From Pseudanabaena sp. ABRG5-3 (GTDB taxonomy: Bacteria > Cyanobacteriota > Cyanobacteriia > Pseudanabaenales > Pseudanabaenaceae), in contig NZ_AP017563.1 of the NCBI RefSeq assembly GCF_003967015.1, positions 1 through 64,000 of the forward strand: a stretch of 64,000 nt of DNA, read 5' to 3'. How positions within the stretch are numbered: position 1 is the stretch's first letter; each line of letters starts with the position of its first letter. Below, one piece after another: positions 34,701-42,572 of the stretch. The translations under genes and the position numbers were made by a program. The notes under the pieces are model-generated. The model saw only the letters and a list, made by a program, of their open reading frames with translations. It did not search any database and was not told the DNA's origin.

Positions 34701-34964
34701 TTGATCCAAAATTTAAACGAAAATGCTCCTCTAACAACCGAATTATTACCCGAAACAACCGATTTAACTCTCATCGAGTTTTGGGTAGGTGTTTCTGAAC
34801 GGCTGTTATTGGATACTGCTCCTGTGCGAGATCTATTAGCGGGTATTTTTGAGTTCTTTAATCACCATATTCCTCAATATTTGCATCGACAGGTTTTGGA
34901 TCGGCTTTCTCAACCTGCTCAAGAGACTTTATTTGCGACTCTCTCTCTGGCGGTAATGCCCTAA
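31764..34964 (+). CDS. CyRepA-like plasmid replication protein (primase/helicase type)
   Basis: 1066 residues. An N-terminal zinc-binding cluster (HPCPICDDIKGKC with CMTH about 20 residues later) is followed by a basic helix. A TOPRIM-like region then contains VVLVEGTGVKPYLASKLRNC, GASGGQF and IDAGDVANPSVMRR. A helicase-like half has Walker A ASETGTGKSHDAG near residue 400, a second Cys cluster CETCPLLNAC near residue 497, and Walker B KTLLIWEEVSE near residue 548. This domain order matches large cyanobacterial plasmid initiators of the CyRepA type as I recall them; a search should confirm. It is very probably the replicon initiator. GGAGG precedes the start. Confidence 0.78.
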   Translation: MTSSNNHYSSGKFSPTKANHPCPICDDIKGKCRIVSEDFTLCMTHTSDLGLAGWKFIGETQGSYFAGKYIRDRQESEAEKQLRRETNLRLRIAQQKAQRARLAQLPDAVQRDHLYQNYLHKLSLNNRDRADLQIRRLSDQEIIDLGAKSTKSGYLLPIKNPQGQILGTQIRLRDVISGRYRWHKPFGIAAQQQNGELPLAFHGEIQPDCHRVVLVEGTGVKPYLASKLRNCDAIGASGGQFVASKQSLLTYLQDIGATPTATKLEYAIDAGDVANPSVMRRHEKNLDFIVELGYQIEVLWWGQFTKNDPDIDELVDGSEVELLTIEQFFKLANYQPKPKSTPFQWLKDKLFPKTKPPAKARSFVRRSPILPIPTHEYQSGTRLATWQNLLTNQKHVLDASETGTGKSHDAGLLRPDMFDRIDKIIYISNDSRNVTTETLQDWQLLPARHQGLTHQNHKLRRAKHGDDLHTRSNCSRTGAIAALINKAITDTSIVCETCPLLNACRATTGDGFGFRHERAIAFKSNILRSHPASLPSPEDYDYSKTLLIWEEVSESLSTMRQISVDRNDIDKAIAKISRTKIENKQQFIDVLNKLHNLLADQSKYGLDFHQIKAAIPDLVDAALLADLLKPDLSILNTVDGIADSEFANAKGREKRELASLNTLLKRETTLQAIEIEQKINRDVLKQWLVEFLDILSGAITHGDLHLHHGKLTVSILNPHLREIANQSAANLYLDATINPTDLELRLDAAIHVVKQSKTLAMPSIYQVADIGRMTMQRGQEQSRQAQAIVEHFKQIDPSTKVIDFKKFQENADGAWFRDSRGSNDFIDTKTLIVTGTPCPNISALRAEYVVLTGVHPEAEDESFAAFVDRHILANVHQCFGRKAGKRFHEGDKIYFLSNFDLGDIPHTQVKAADLTPNAMGNVELLRAKVAERIKQAVAEGFDFLFASQRQKAEWLGLERGTFLYHADWINSLLSNLYSNLIQNLNENAPLTTELLPETTDLTLIEFWVGVSERLLLDTAPVRDLLAGIFEFFNHHIPQYLHRQVLDRLSQPAQETLFATLSLAVMP

Positions 34965-35001
34965 TACCGATCAAAATTCTCAAGGTTTTTAGGACTACCG
35001 A

Positions 35002-35604
35002 TCAATTGCGTACTTTAAACCTTGCTAAATGCTCCTCTCCCTGCCGACGATCGATCGAGTTATGAATAGGAATAATGTTTGTGGTGTGAAAATCTGCCGC
35101 GAACAATTCTTGAATTTCGCTGACGGTGCTGCCAAAGGGAGGTCCATCGGGACGATTATGGGTGAAAAATATAGCGATTAGTTCCCCTTGTGGTTTCAAA
35201 ATTGAACGCACTATTTTCACGTAATCAGGACGCTGGGAGGGGTGAATCGCGCAGAAGCAGGTATGTTCGATCACATAGTCAAAACTATTCGCAAATTCGG
35301 TTGGCAATTCAAAAATATCTCTCTGGAGAAACTGGGCAGGTATTCCCATTGTCTGGCTTAGACTTGTGGCGCTAGCGATCGCACTAGGTGCAAAGTCAAA
35401 ACCGATGGTCTCAAATTCATGTTTGGCAAATAGCAATGCGTCATGTCCTTGACCACATCCAAGGATGGCGGCTTTACCTTGAATTGGGGCAAATTCTGAG
35501 GCTAATAAACTCACAAAGGGCGGTGTTGCCATGCCCAGATTCCATGGGGCATTGTTTTCTTGATAGCGTTGTTCCCAATAGTTGGGATTTGTAATTGGTA
35601 GCAT
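35002..35604 (-). CDS. TPMT-like SAM-dependent methyltransferase
   Basis: 200 residues from the ATG at 35604; a TTG at 35622 would add six. The N-terminal YWEQRYQENNAPWNLGMATP and motif I AAILGCGQGHDALLFAKH match the thiopurine S-methyltransferase family. IGFDFAPSAI is motif II and FDYVIEHTCFCAI the region after it. The family methylates thiol or halide/chalcogen compounds; the substrate here is unknown. Convergent with the replication gene and divergent from the next methyltransferase, 34 bp away. Confidence 0.85.
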   Translation of the reverse strand: MLPITNPNYWEQRYQENNAPWNLGMATPPFVSLLASEFAPIQGKAAILGCGQGHDALLFAKHEFETIGFDFAPSAIASATSLSQTMGIPAQFLQRDIFELPTEFANSFDYVIEHTCFCAIHPSQRPDYVKIVRSILKPQGELIAIFFTHNRPDGPPFGSTVSEIQELFAADFHTTNIIPIHNSIDRRQGEEHLARFKVRN

Positions 35605-35638
35605 AGATGTAAAGGCTGGCAAGTAATGGTGTTGAACT

Positions 35639-36151
35639 ATGAAACTATTATCTGATTGGGGAATTACCAGTGAATGGTGGCGTGGTCGGCGCGGCGAATA
35701 TTGGGTAATTGCTCAGGGTATTTTGTTACTAGGCTTTCCGATCTTACCGACGACTAGACCGAGCTTGATCGATCTTAGTGTATCGTCTTGGCAAGCCATT
35801 AGTGTGAGTGCAACGGCGATTTTGGGGATCTGGGCAGTGGTTCTCTTGGGGCGATCGCTTTTTGATTTAGGACAAAATCTCACTCCGTTGCCCCATCCTA
35901 AAGATGATGGTCAACTGGTGCAGACTGGTATTTATAGTTTGGTGCGACATCCTATTTATAGTGGTGTCGTTGCTCTTGCCTTGTCCTATGCCTGTTGGCA
36001 TATGAGTTGGTTGCATTTACTCGGTGCGATCGCGCTGTTCATCTTTTTTGATGCGAAGGCTCGCCAAGAAGAGTTTTGGCTGACTGAGAAATTCCCCGAC
36101 TATGTCAACTATCGTCATACCGTAAAAAAGTTGATTCCTTGGATTTATTAG
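35639..36151 (+). CDS. Isoprenylcysteine carboxyl methyltransferase-like membrane protein
   Basis: 170 residues with about four membrane segments. The catalytic C-terminal motif is visible: GIYSLVRHPIYSGVVALAL followed by DAKARQEEFWLTEKFPDYVNYR. That RHPxY plus E-E pattern defines the ICMT/PEMT family (PF04191). Bacterial members have mixed or unknown substrates. Shares a short divergent promoter region with the TPMT-like gene. Its stop codon lies at the left tip of repeat element R3. Confidence 0.85.
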   Translation: MKLLSDWGITSEWWRGRRGEYWVIAQGILLLGFPILPTTRPSLIDLSVSSWQAISVSATAILGIWAVVLLGRSLFDLGQNLTPLPHPKDDGQLVQTGIYSLVRHPIYSGVVALALSYACWHMSWLHLLGAIALFIFFDAKARQEEFWLTEKFPDYVNYRHTVKKLIPWIY

Positions 36152-36304
36152 TTAACGTGAGTTCGGGATAATTTGAAATGGGCTTTGAGAGAGTGGGTGC
36201 TACGCACCCACTCTCTCAAAGCCCAAAAGTAAAAGCCTTGCTACGCAAGGCTTTTACTTTTGGGCTTTTAAAATTTGCCAGCTTAACCCAAACTGACGTT
36301 AGTT
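36151..36304. mobile_element. Hairpin element family R3, full copy (about 154 bp)
   Basis: Imperfect terminal inverted repeats: GTTAACGTGAGTTCGGG at the left and, reversed, ACTAACGTCAGTTTGGG at the right. Inside are two nested hairpins, GGGCTTTGAGAGAGTGGG around TGCTACGCA and AAAAGTAAAAGCCTTGC around TAC. The left half is shared with 31121-31208. Non-coding, MITE-like. Confidence 0.68.
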
Positions 36305-36307
36305 ATC

Positions 36308-36350
36308 AGCGAAAAATGGGAAGAATCACTTGGCGATTCTTCCCATTTTT
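36308..36350. terminator. Terminator hairpin past parB
   Basis: Arms CGAAAAATGGGAAGAATC and complement with a short ACTTGGC-type loop and flanking T runs, 14 bp past the parB stop. Confidence 0.8.
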
Positions 36351-36363
36351 CGTTGATCATCTG

Positions 36364-37494
36364 TTATGAGGAAATTTCGAGCATCGATTCAATTTCGGTA
36401 AGTTTCTGCTTGAACAATGTGCGTAAATCCTTGAGTTGTTGTGGCTCAATTTCCGCTAGGCTTTCCTTCGATAATTTATTTACATTGCGGGCGATCGCCG
36501 TAATTTCCTTAGATGGCAATTTCCTTGATGCTGACGGTGCTTCTAAATACTTTGCCTTTATCTGTGCAACGATCTCTCTAGTTCGGGCAACCGTTAAATC
36601 TTCCTTGATCACTTTATCTGTTGCTTGGGTTCTTTCTTTTGTTGCTTTCCCTTCAGATATCTGTAAAGTTTTTGCTGTTAGTACTGACAGTGCGAGGGCG
36701 TGCGCTCCTTTGAGTCCTTTTTCCCTAATGGCCTGTTTTAAATCCTTGGGTAAGGATAGCATCGGCATCAAATTTGCCTTTACCGATGTTGGGTTTAGCG
36801 CAAGATCTAGTAAAGCTAATAGTAATTTTTCTTCCTCTGCGCTCACCTCTAATAATTGCAAGCCTGCCCTTTGTTCCTCTGCGGTTAATGTCACTAAATT
36901 AGTTAACTGACTTGCTTGTTTTTGTCTTTCTAATCGTCTTAAAACAGTAGAGAGTACAGTGGATGTTTCCTCGGCGCTCATACCTGTGATTGCCTTGACT
37001 TCTTTGAGTATTGCTTCTGCCTTGTCGAGGGGATTAAGATCTTCATGGTGAATAAAAGTAAGTAAGGACTTGCGATGTAAGTCATCGGGCATAATCGCGA
37101 TGACCGATCGCAAGGTTTCCCATCCTAAAATTTTGGCCGCTTCCCATCGTCTTTGCCCATCTAGCAATAGATAATTCTCGTCTTGAGGAATCACGATTAA
37201 TGGGGTAATTTGACCATCCTTCTCAAGGCTACGGGCAATGATTTGAATACTCTCGTTTGTAATGGTTTGGCGAGGTTGATGGGGGTTAGCTTGGATTTTG
37301 GCAATTTCCAGATCCCTTTCCCCTGATTGTTCTTGTAGTTGCGATCGCAGGAGGGTGATTTGCATCTCTAGGTCTGGAGATTGAGATGATCGCAGCTTTT
37401 CCACTTCAGCCTGCAATTCAGCAATTTTATGTGCTTGATCCGTTGCTTGAATTGCTCCCGTAAATCTTTGCGAAATTGATGGAATTTTACCCAT
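36364..37494 (-). CDS. parB: ParB/RepB/Spo0J-type partition protein
   Basis: 376 residues. A coiled N-terminus (about 15-55, AHKIAELQAEVEKLRSSQSP) precedes the ParB nuclease-like domain: IQANPHQPRQTITNESI, then LVIPQDENYLLLDGQRRWEA. The HTH region is LNPLDKAEAILKEVKAI. A long helical C-terminus follows. It lies 37 bp downstream of parA. Partition proteins bind parS sites and tether them through ParA. Together with the initiator gene 1.4 kb away it forms a plasmid-style maintenance module. Confidence 0.88.
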   Translation of the reverse strand: MGKIPSISQRFTGAIQATDQAHKIAELQAEVEKLRSSQSPDLEMQITLLRSQLQEQSGERDLEIAKIQANPHQPRQTITNESIQIIARSLEKDGQITPLIVIPQDENYLLLDGQRRWEAAKILGWETLRSVIAIMPDDLHRKSLLTFIHHEDLNPLDKAEAILKEVKAITGMSAEETSTVLSTVLRRLERQKQASQLTNLVTLTAEEQRAGLQLLEVSAEEEKLLLALLDLALNPTSVKANLMPMLSLPKDLKQAIREKGLKGAHALALSVLTAKTLQISEGKATKERTQATDKVIKEDLTVARTREIVAQIKAKYLEAPSASRKLPSKEITAIARNVNKLSKESLAEIEPQQLKDLRTLFKQKLTEIESMLEISS

Positions 37495-37531
37495 AGGATC
37501 TTTCCTGCCTTGATGAATTTAATTGCCTAAT

Positions 37532-38323
37532 TTAATTTTTGACTAATTTGACGATGTCTTTGGTGATCGCCTGAAAGTCTTTGCATGCTGGATGGTTTGG
37601 GCGATATTTTTGCAAAGGTAAGCCATTGGCACTAGCGTTCTTAAACTCAGAAGAATCTCTTACATGAGGATAAAGTTTGATCCGCAATTGCTCGGTTATT
37701 TCTGGTAACTGTTGTAGATACTGGCGATGAATTGCTCGATTACTGTCATAGAGGCTGGGGACAAGCCCAAATATTTGGGGACGTGGCTCCAGTTGGAGAT
37801 CACTCGAAATCGCGATCGTCCATTCCACTAAATCTGCAACTCCAGAAATAGATTTCATTTCTAACTGGATTGGCACAAGCAAACCTGTACTAGCTGCGAT
37901 CGCATTTTCACAAATTGGACCCATTGTTGCTGGACAATCTAAGATCACGACATCATGGCGGAGAGGATGACTTTTGAGGCGATCGGCAAGTGCATATTCT
38001 CCCCTCCTGCGAATTACCAGATCATCCGCTAGTTTTGCCATACTAGGATGACCTTGGCAGACTTCAATATTAGGATGATCCCACGCTTTTACGAGCGACC
38101 AGTCTCCCGAGAAGTCCTTTGATAAGACTTTAACTATTGAACTTTCAGGGGTAGATGGTGGTAAGCCACAAAAAACGTCAAGGGCGCGTTGTGGATCGAG
38201 GTCGATTAATGCTACTGATGTCTTATGTTTTGCTAATTCGTAAGCTAAGTGTACAGCGAGAGTCGATTTGCCCACTCCTCCCGCATTTGCAATGATTGCT
38301 ATGACTATTTGTTTCTTTGGCAT
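37532..38323 (-). CDS. parA: ParA-type partition ATPase
   Basis: 263 residues. It opens with the deviant Walker A of the ParA/MinD group, IIANAGGVGKSTLAVHLAYE, then LIDLDPQRALD and the Walker B-like VVILDCPATMGP. The shortened N-terminus without an HTH is type Ib-like, so another factor may autoregulate the operon. A palindrome TGTCGTAT-N6-ATACGACA lies 15 bp upstream of the start. With parB it should segregate the replicon. Confidence 0.92.
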   Translation of the reverse strand: MPKKQIVIAIIANAGGVGKSTLAVHLAYELAKHKTSVALIDLDPQRALDVFCGLPPSTPESSIVKVLSKDFSGDWSLVKAWDHPNIEVCQGHPSMAKLADDLVIRRRGEYALADRLKSHPLRHDVVILDCPATMGPICENAIAASTGLLVPIQLEMKSISGVADLVEWTIAISSDLQLEPRPQIFGLVPSLYDSNRAIHRQYLQQLPEITEQLRIKLYPHVRDSSEFKNASANGLPLQKYRPNHPACKDFQAITKDIVKLVKN

Positions 38324-38337
38324 ATCAATAATTGGAG

Positions 38338-38359
38338 TGTCGTATTTTAATATACGACA
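38338..38359. promoter_or_regulatory. Palindrome upstream of parA, candidate operator or parS
   Basis: TGTCGTAT, six bases TTTAAT, then ATACGACA, exact 8-bp arms. Location immediately before the parAB operon fits an autoregulation or partition site. Only one copy was noticed. Confidence 0.55.
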
Positions 38360-38412
38360 AACTCAGTCTCATCTGTTGCCGATAAGTAGCTAGGCATAAT
38401 TCATTTGTATAG

Positions 38413-38622
38413 CTTCAACAATGTGGTGTTACCTTTCGCAATCGCATTGATGTTTTGCCTATGTGCCAATATTCTAGTATCGATGGCTTTGTAAATGACG
38501 GGCATCTCACTCATTTAGTGATTCGAGCAATTGGTGGTGCAGGGTTAGTGTTTACCGAAACTGCCTCAGTAGAACTTGAAGGTAGGATTTTATCCAAAGG
38601 TCAAAGCATTTGGTTAGATTAG
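38413..38622 (+). pseudogene. N-terminal fragment of an NADH:flavin oxidoreductase (old yellow enzyme)
   Basis: A 69-codon frame reads [18 protein letters not shown], then [20 protein letters not shown] and [16 protein letters not shown] before a stop. This is the start of an old yellow enzyme of the YqjM type, where FMN contacts lie in the PMCQYSS and GGAGLVFTE motifs. The remaining 280 or so residues are absent and no start codon is evident, so it is a remnant. It points to past deletion between parA and the CadD genes. Confidence 0.8.
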
Positions 38623-38670
38623 CCTGTGGCTAGGCTTCAATGATTACGGTCTTCTAGCCTGAATAGACCT

Positions 38671-39330
38671 TTAAACAGGAAGCACTAAGCGATAGGATTG
38701 GCTCTTGACAATGATGGAGAATCCTAAATAAATCAAGACGAAAGGTGCGATTTTACGTCCGTAACGAGCAACGAGAATAGAAATACCAGGGAAACGGGTG
38801 AGGTTGTAAGAACAGAAACACCAAAAACCAATAGTCATGTAACACATAGTCAAAATTACGCCGAGACTAGGTAAGCTACTACTAGCAAACAGAGGGATAT
38901 AGACGGCAATATTGTTTCCACCATTAGAGATATGGACGGCGGTAACTCGATGGGTCTTGGGATCACGGATGGTTGACCACAGAGACTGCTTGATTCGAGG
39001 TCTACCAATTTCTGTATGTACTTTCTCTACTTCTTCTTCAACATCGCTACTATCATCATCATCTTTACTCATTAATTGGTTAATTCCAATCATGATTGGT
39101 AGTACGCCGAGTAAACCGACCCACATATCAGATACGATCATCCCCGCCAAAAAACCAACTAGACTAATCCCGACTAAAACTGTAAATCCTAGAAATTCAC
39201 CGACTACGACATGGCGAGGACGGAATGTGCGACTAATCTTTCCGAAAAAGGAAGTGAGATAGATATTGTCATCAAAGGTTGTGGCTAAGGCTACTGCTGC
39301 GCCTGTGGCGATCGCGCTTTCTAAACTCAT
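38671..39330 (-). CDS. CadD family transporter
   Basis: 219 residues, about five membrane segments. The family signature is visible twice: ALATTFDDNIYLTSFFGKIS with RPRHVVVGEFLGF near the N-terminus, and HISNGGNNIAVYIPLFASS in the second half. An acidic cytoplasmic loop (SKDDDDSSDVEEEVEK) sits between. CadD proteins are linked to cadmium or other cation resistance in Gram-positive bacteria; substrates in cyanobacteria are untested. AGAAG precedes the start. Divergent from a paralogue at 39653. Confidence 0.85.
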   Translation of the reverse strand: MSLESAIATGAAVALATTFDDNIYLTSFFGKISRTFRPRHVVVGEFLGFTVLVGISLVGFLAGMIVSDMWVGLLGVLPIMIGINQLMSKDDDDSSDVEEEVEKVHTEIGRPRIKQSLWSTIRDPKTHRVTAVHISNGGNNIAVYIPLFASSSLPSLGVILTMCYMTIGFWCFCSYNLTRFPGISILVARYGRKIAPFVLIYLGFSIIVKSQSYRLVLPV

Positions 39331-39652
39331 TTTCTACTTCTCTCTACAACATCATTTGTTTCGCTGGATTTATCGTATAGGTTCTATTCAATAGAAACAA
39401 ATGTTGTTTCTTCTTGAAACGATAAATACGGATTATGGATAAAAGAGAATGGAACCCTATTCAGCCTACTCTCTTGGGCTGTAAAGCTTGATCTTGCGTG
39501 TAATCAATCACTTGAAATTATGGTTTTAACAAGAAAGAATATTTGATTTTATTAATGGCAGTCTCTATATTGAGAGCATTCTCAATTGAATTCTAATTCA
39601 AATTTTACGCAAGATTCTATCCTTTTAACGCGAGAATTCCGTTAATTAAAAA
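39331..39652. promoter_or_regulatory. Divergent promoter region of two CadD genes
   Basis: 322 bp with no gene. It contains inverted repeats: GGATTTATCGT with its complement ACGATAAATAC-like arm (39368-39427), and ATTGAGAGCATTCTCAATTG near 39571. These are candidate operators for the two transporters. Confidence 0.5.
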
Positions 39653-40390
39653 ATGAACTCACTATTAACCTCAATCCCTACGGCAATAACCGCTTTTACT
39701 GCAACTAATCTTGATGATGTACTGATTCTGTTGTTGTTTTTCTCACAGGTAGGTACAACATTTGGTAAACGACATATTGTAATTGGTCAGTATTTGGGAT
39801 TTGCAGCGCTAGTGGGGGCTAGTTTGTCGGGATACTTTGGTGGACTCTTGATGCCTCGTGACTGGATCGGTATGTTGGGGATTTTACCGATCGCAATTGG
39901 TTTAAACCGCCTATTCATTCCTGAAACTGAGGAGGCGGAAGTATCAGAAAATCAGACCGAAAAATCAAGTTCTTGGTTTTCTAACTTACTTTCACCGCAG
40001 GTTTACAGTGTAGCGGCAGTTACCTTTGCTAATGGTGGAGACAATGTTGGCATTTATGTTCCACTCTTTGCCGCCTCCACATGGGAAAGTTTGTTACTGA
40101 TTCTTGGTGTCTTCTTTTCGATGGTTGGGGTTTGGTGCTATACCGCCTATCGCTTAATCCAAGTACCTGCGATCGCTGATTCTCTGAGTCGCTATGGAAA
40201 TTACCTTGTCCCTTTTGTCCTGATTGGCTTAGGAATTCTGATCATGATCGACAGTCACACCCTTGAAAATCGTGGTTTAGTGGTTCTGACTCTGCTAATT
40301 GGCGGAAGCGTGATCTTAAATCTCGGACGCAATCTTGCTGAGATTAACCAACTCAATGCTCTCAATGCCAAAGAACCTCAACTGGACTAG
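39653..40390 (+). CDS. CadD family transporter, second copy
   Basis: 245 residues. Motifs are FTATNLDDVLILLLFFSQVG, KRHIVIGQYLGFAALVGASL and TFANGGDNVGIYVPLFAAST, the CadD pattern, with about six membrane segments. The C-terminus is extended by one membrane segment and a polar tail compared with the copies at 38671 and 45224. It is followed after 82 bp by a secreted protein gene, likely in the same transcript. Confidence 0.87.
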   Translation: MNSLLTSIPTAITAFTATNLDDVLILLLFFSQVGTTFGKRHIVIGQYLGFAALVGASLSGYFGGLLMPRDWIGMLGILPIAIGLNRLFIPETEEAEVSENQTEKSSSWFSNLLSPQVYSVAAVTFANGGDNVGIYVPLFAASTWESLLLILGVFFSMVGVWCYTAYRLIQVPAIADSLSRYGNYLVPFVLIGLGILIMIDSHTLENRGLVVLTLLIGGSVILNLGRNLAEINQLNALNAKEPQLD

Positions 40391-40472
40391 GTGATCAGCC
40401 ACACGAAATAAAACTCATCATGACATTAGAACAAATCTTTCAACCTTTCTTTCAACCTTCAGGATCAAAATT

Positions 40473-41033
40473 ATGAAACTATTTCAAACCGTGCTGGTTG
40501 CGCTAGTAATGCTGGTGAACTTAGCGATCGCCCAACCATCCTTTGCAAATAAGCCCCTTGTCACTAGCAATCCTGACTATATTTCCGTGACCGAAGAATT
40601 AGCCAAGGCAACTGATCCCACCGAAATTGCCAAGCTGCAATTTGAGAAATATATTATCGAAACTGGTGAATCTTTTGCGGAATGCCGTAATTTGACGGGT
40701 AGTCCTTTAGTGGTCTATGGCAAGAAATCCAAGTTGGATCAATCCCCCTTCGATAACGCTCTCTATACCTTGCCTAGTGGTGCTACCACTAACGAGGACT
40801 GGAATTGTCAAGGCGTTTACTTAGCTAAGGGCTTAGATAACGATGGTCTGCCTGTCGCTCTTAAGTTAGTCACAGGTACAAAAGTAGTAGCCACTGCTAA
40901 TCCTGAAACAGGTGCAGTGGAACTAAATATTCCTGCGGCTAAAGTTTTTAAAACAGGGGAAGCTAACTGGTCAATTCCTGCCACCCCTGAAGAACTAGCA
41001 GCATTAACTTTACCTCAAGCTCCCTTAGATTAA
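40473..41033 (+). CDS. Secreted protein of unknown function
   Basis: 186 residues with a clear signal peptide (MKLFQTVLVALVMLVNLAIA, cleavage near PSFA-NKP). The mature part has two cysteines (AECRNLTGSP, DWNCQGVYL) that may pair, and Thr/Ala-rich beta-type text. No known domain recognised. The AGGATC site is well placed. It follows the CadD gene closely, so it may be a periplasmic accessory of that transporter; this is inference. Confidence 0.7.
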   Translation: MKLFQTVLVALVMLVNLAIAQPSFANKPLVTSNPDYISVTEELAKATDPTEIAKLQFEKYIIETGESFAECRNLTGSPLVVYGKKSKLDQSPFDNALYTLPSGATTNEDWNCQGVYLAKGLDNDGLPVALKLVTGTKVVATANPETGAVELNIPAAKVFKTGEANWSIPATPEELAALTLPQAPLD

Positions 41034-41142
41034 TGCGGGTAGATTAGTGGGGGAGATTTATCCTTTGAGCCATGTCAATCTCGTCATAGGTAGCCACAAA
41101 ATCCTATTAATCTACACTTTATAACCGTAATTTAAATCAATC

Positions 41143-41191
41143 AAAACTCCTAGGTGCAAGGATTTCGATCCTTTTTCGTAGGAGTTTTTTT
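41143..41191. terminator. Terminator after the secreted protein gene
   Basis: Outer arms AAAACTCCTA and TAGGAGTTTT enclose an inner stem AAGGAT-TTCG-ATCCTT, followed by a run of T. Ends the CadD-secreted-protein transcript. Confidence 0.82.
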
Positions 41192-41255
41192 ACTATATAA
41201 TTTGGAGAACAAATCCTTGCTAAACAAGAAATATCGCAGATCCCACAATCCAATA

Positions 41256-41684
41256 ATGCAACTATTATTTAAACCTAAGAAAAATGCCGAAGAGACAGCA
41301 CTATTAGGTAAGCAAAATCCTAATCGGGTGCGCGATCATTTAGCCAATGAAAGAACATACCTATCATGGATGCGAATGGCGATCGCTTTATTAGGTGTTG
41401 GTGTAATTGTGGTGCGGTTGCGGATCTTACGTCCCCCGATGTTGGCTGCACCGGGGAATGGTTGGAAATTGGGATTGGCCTTTGCGATTTTTGGAATGCT
41501 GACGGTGTGGTTGTCAACGCATCATTATTTTGCGGTACGTCATGATATTGATGCTGATACCTTTGATCCGCCCGATCGCTGGGTGGTGTTGTTTAGTTTA
41601 GCAATCACTTTAATCGGTGCAGGGGTAATTTATTATGTCTTTGCCGCACCTTTGGAACAGATGAATTTAATTATTCCTGATTAA
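41256..41684 (+). CDS. DUF202 family membrane protein
   Basis: 142 residues from the ATG at 41256. An upstream GTG at 41154 would place translation through a terminator hairpin and adds nothing conserved. The family motif is NRVRDHLANERTYLSWMRMA, followed by three membrane helices, IALLGVGVIVVRL, LGLAFAIFGMLTVWLST and VVLFSLAITLIGAGVIYYVF. DUF202 (YidH-like) proteins are inner-membrane proteins of unknown role. No clear operon partner. Confidence 0.85.
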   Translation: MQLLFKPKKNAEETALLGKQNPNRVRDHLANERTYLSWMRMAIALLGVGVIVVRLRILRPPMLAAPGNGWKLGLAFAIFGMLTVWLSTHHYFAVRHDIDADTFDPPDRWVVLFSLAITLIGAGVIYYVFAAPLEQMNLIIPD

Positions 41685-41744
41685 TGGAAGAATAATAATG
41701 TGCCATGCTAGGGGGAGGCATATTATTAGAGACGCGCAGTAAAT

Positions 41745-42572
41745 TTGGAGGCACTTATTCTTAAAGCTATTTCCTATTTATCCCCAAATCTATTTTGGTT
41801 TTACCGTGAGATTGCGAAGTCAATTGTCAGGCGATGTGATTGTGCGGTAAAAATTGTAGAAGCAAATTGTGATCCCCTTGATGACCTGCTCTTGCAGCAT
41901 GGACAAGTGGATATTGCCTTTATCTGTGGCTTGCCGCTACTTAGACATAATCGTATTGCTGAGCAGCCGATGCAGATATTAGCTGCTCCTGTAATGTTAG
42001 GCGATCGCTATCAAAACCAGCCGATTTACTTCGCGGATATCGTTGTTCATGCCGATAGTAAATTCGTAAGATTTGAGGATTTAGAAGGAACAAGATTTTG
42101 TTATAACGATCTCGGATCTAATAGTGGCTATAACCTATTGCGTTACCGACTATTACAACATCTGCAAGCAAACAGTCTAGATTCTTTGCAGTATCAATTT
42201 TTTAAAACTGTCCAACAGTCTGGCTCCCATCAACAATCGTTGCGGTGGATTGCTGATGGAATCGCAGATTGTGCGGCGATCGATAGCGTCGTAATGGAAG
42301 CAGAAATAAGACAAGTTCCTGAACTTGCGCTATCTTTACGAGTGATTGATTCTATCCCATCACCAATGCCTCCAATTGCCGTGGGATCGCATCTAGATCT
42401 TGATCTGATAGACCAGTTACGCAATGTTTTGCTGGAACCTGATCAAGAACTACAAGCAGCGATGACCTTGGCTCAGGTGAAGCACTATGCACCGATGACT
42501 GCAAGCAATTATGAACCACTTGCGATCGCCTATGATGTGCCGATGCAGTCTGGTTATGAGGCGATCGCTTGA
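41745..42572 (+). CDS. PhnD-like binding protein without signal peptide
   Basis: 275 residues. The type II periplasmic-binding fold of the PhnD/phosphonate group is visible in DIAFICGLPLLRH, ILAAPVMLGDRYQNQP and FEDLEGTRFCYNDLGSNSGY, with DGIADCAAIDSVVME. It lacks a secretion signal, so it may act in the cytoplasm or be a regulator-like sensor. The only in-frame start near the conserved N-terminus is the TTG at 41745. Its 3' end overlaps the convergent TPR gene by 19 bases. Confidence 0.75.
   Translation: MEALILKAISYLSPNLFWFYREIAKSIVRRCDCAVKIVEANCDPLDDLLLQHGQVDIAFICGLPLLRHNRIAEQPMQILAAPVMLGDRYQNQPIYFADIVVHADSKFVRFEDLEGTRFCYNDLGSNSGYNLLRYRLLQHLQANSLDSLQYQFFKTVQQSGSHQQSLRWIADGIADCAAIDSVVMEAEIRQVPELALSLRVIDSIPSPMPPIAVGSHLDLDLIDQLRNVLLEPDQELQAAMTLAQVKHYAPMTASNYEPLAIAYDVPMQSGYEAIA

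Noticed and set aside
41154-41255. N-terminal extension of the DUF202 protein
   Set aside because: The extension covers a terminator hairpin and reads as low-quality text; the ATG at 41256 is followed directly by family-like sequence.
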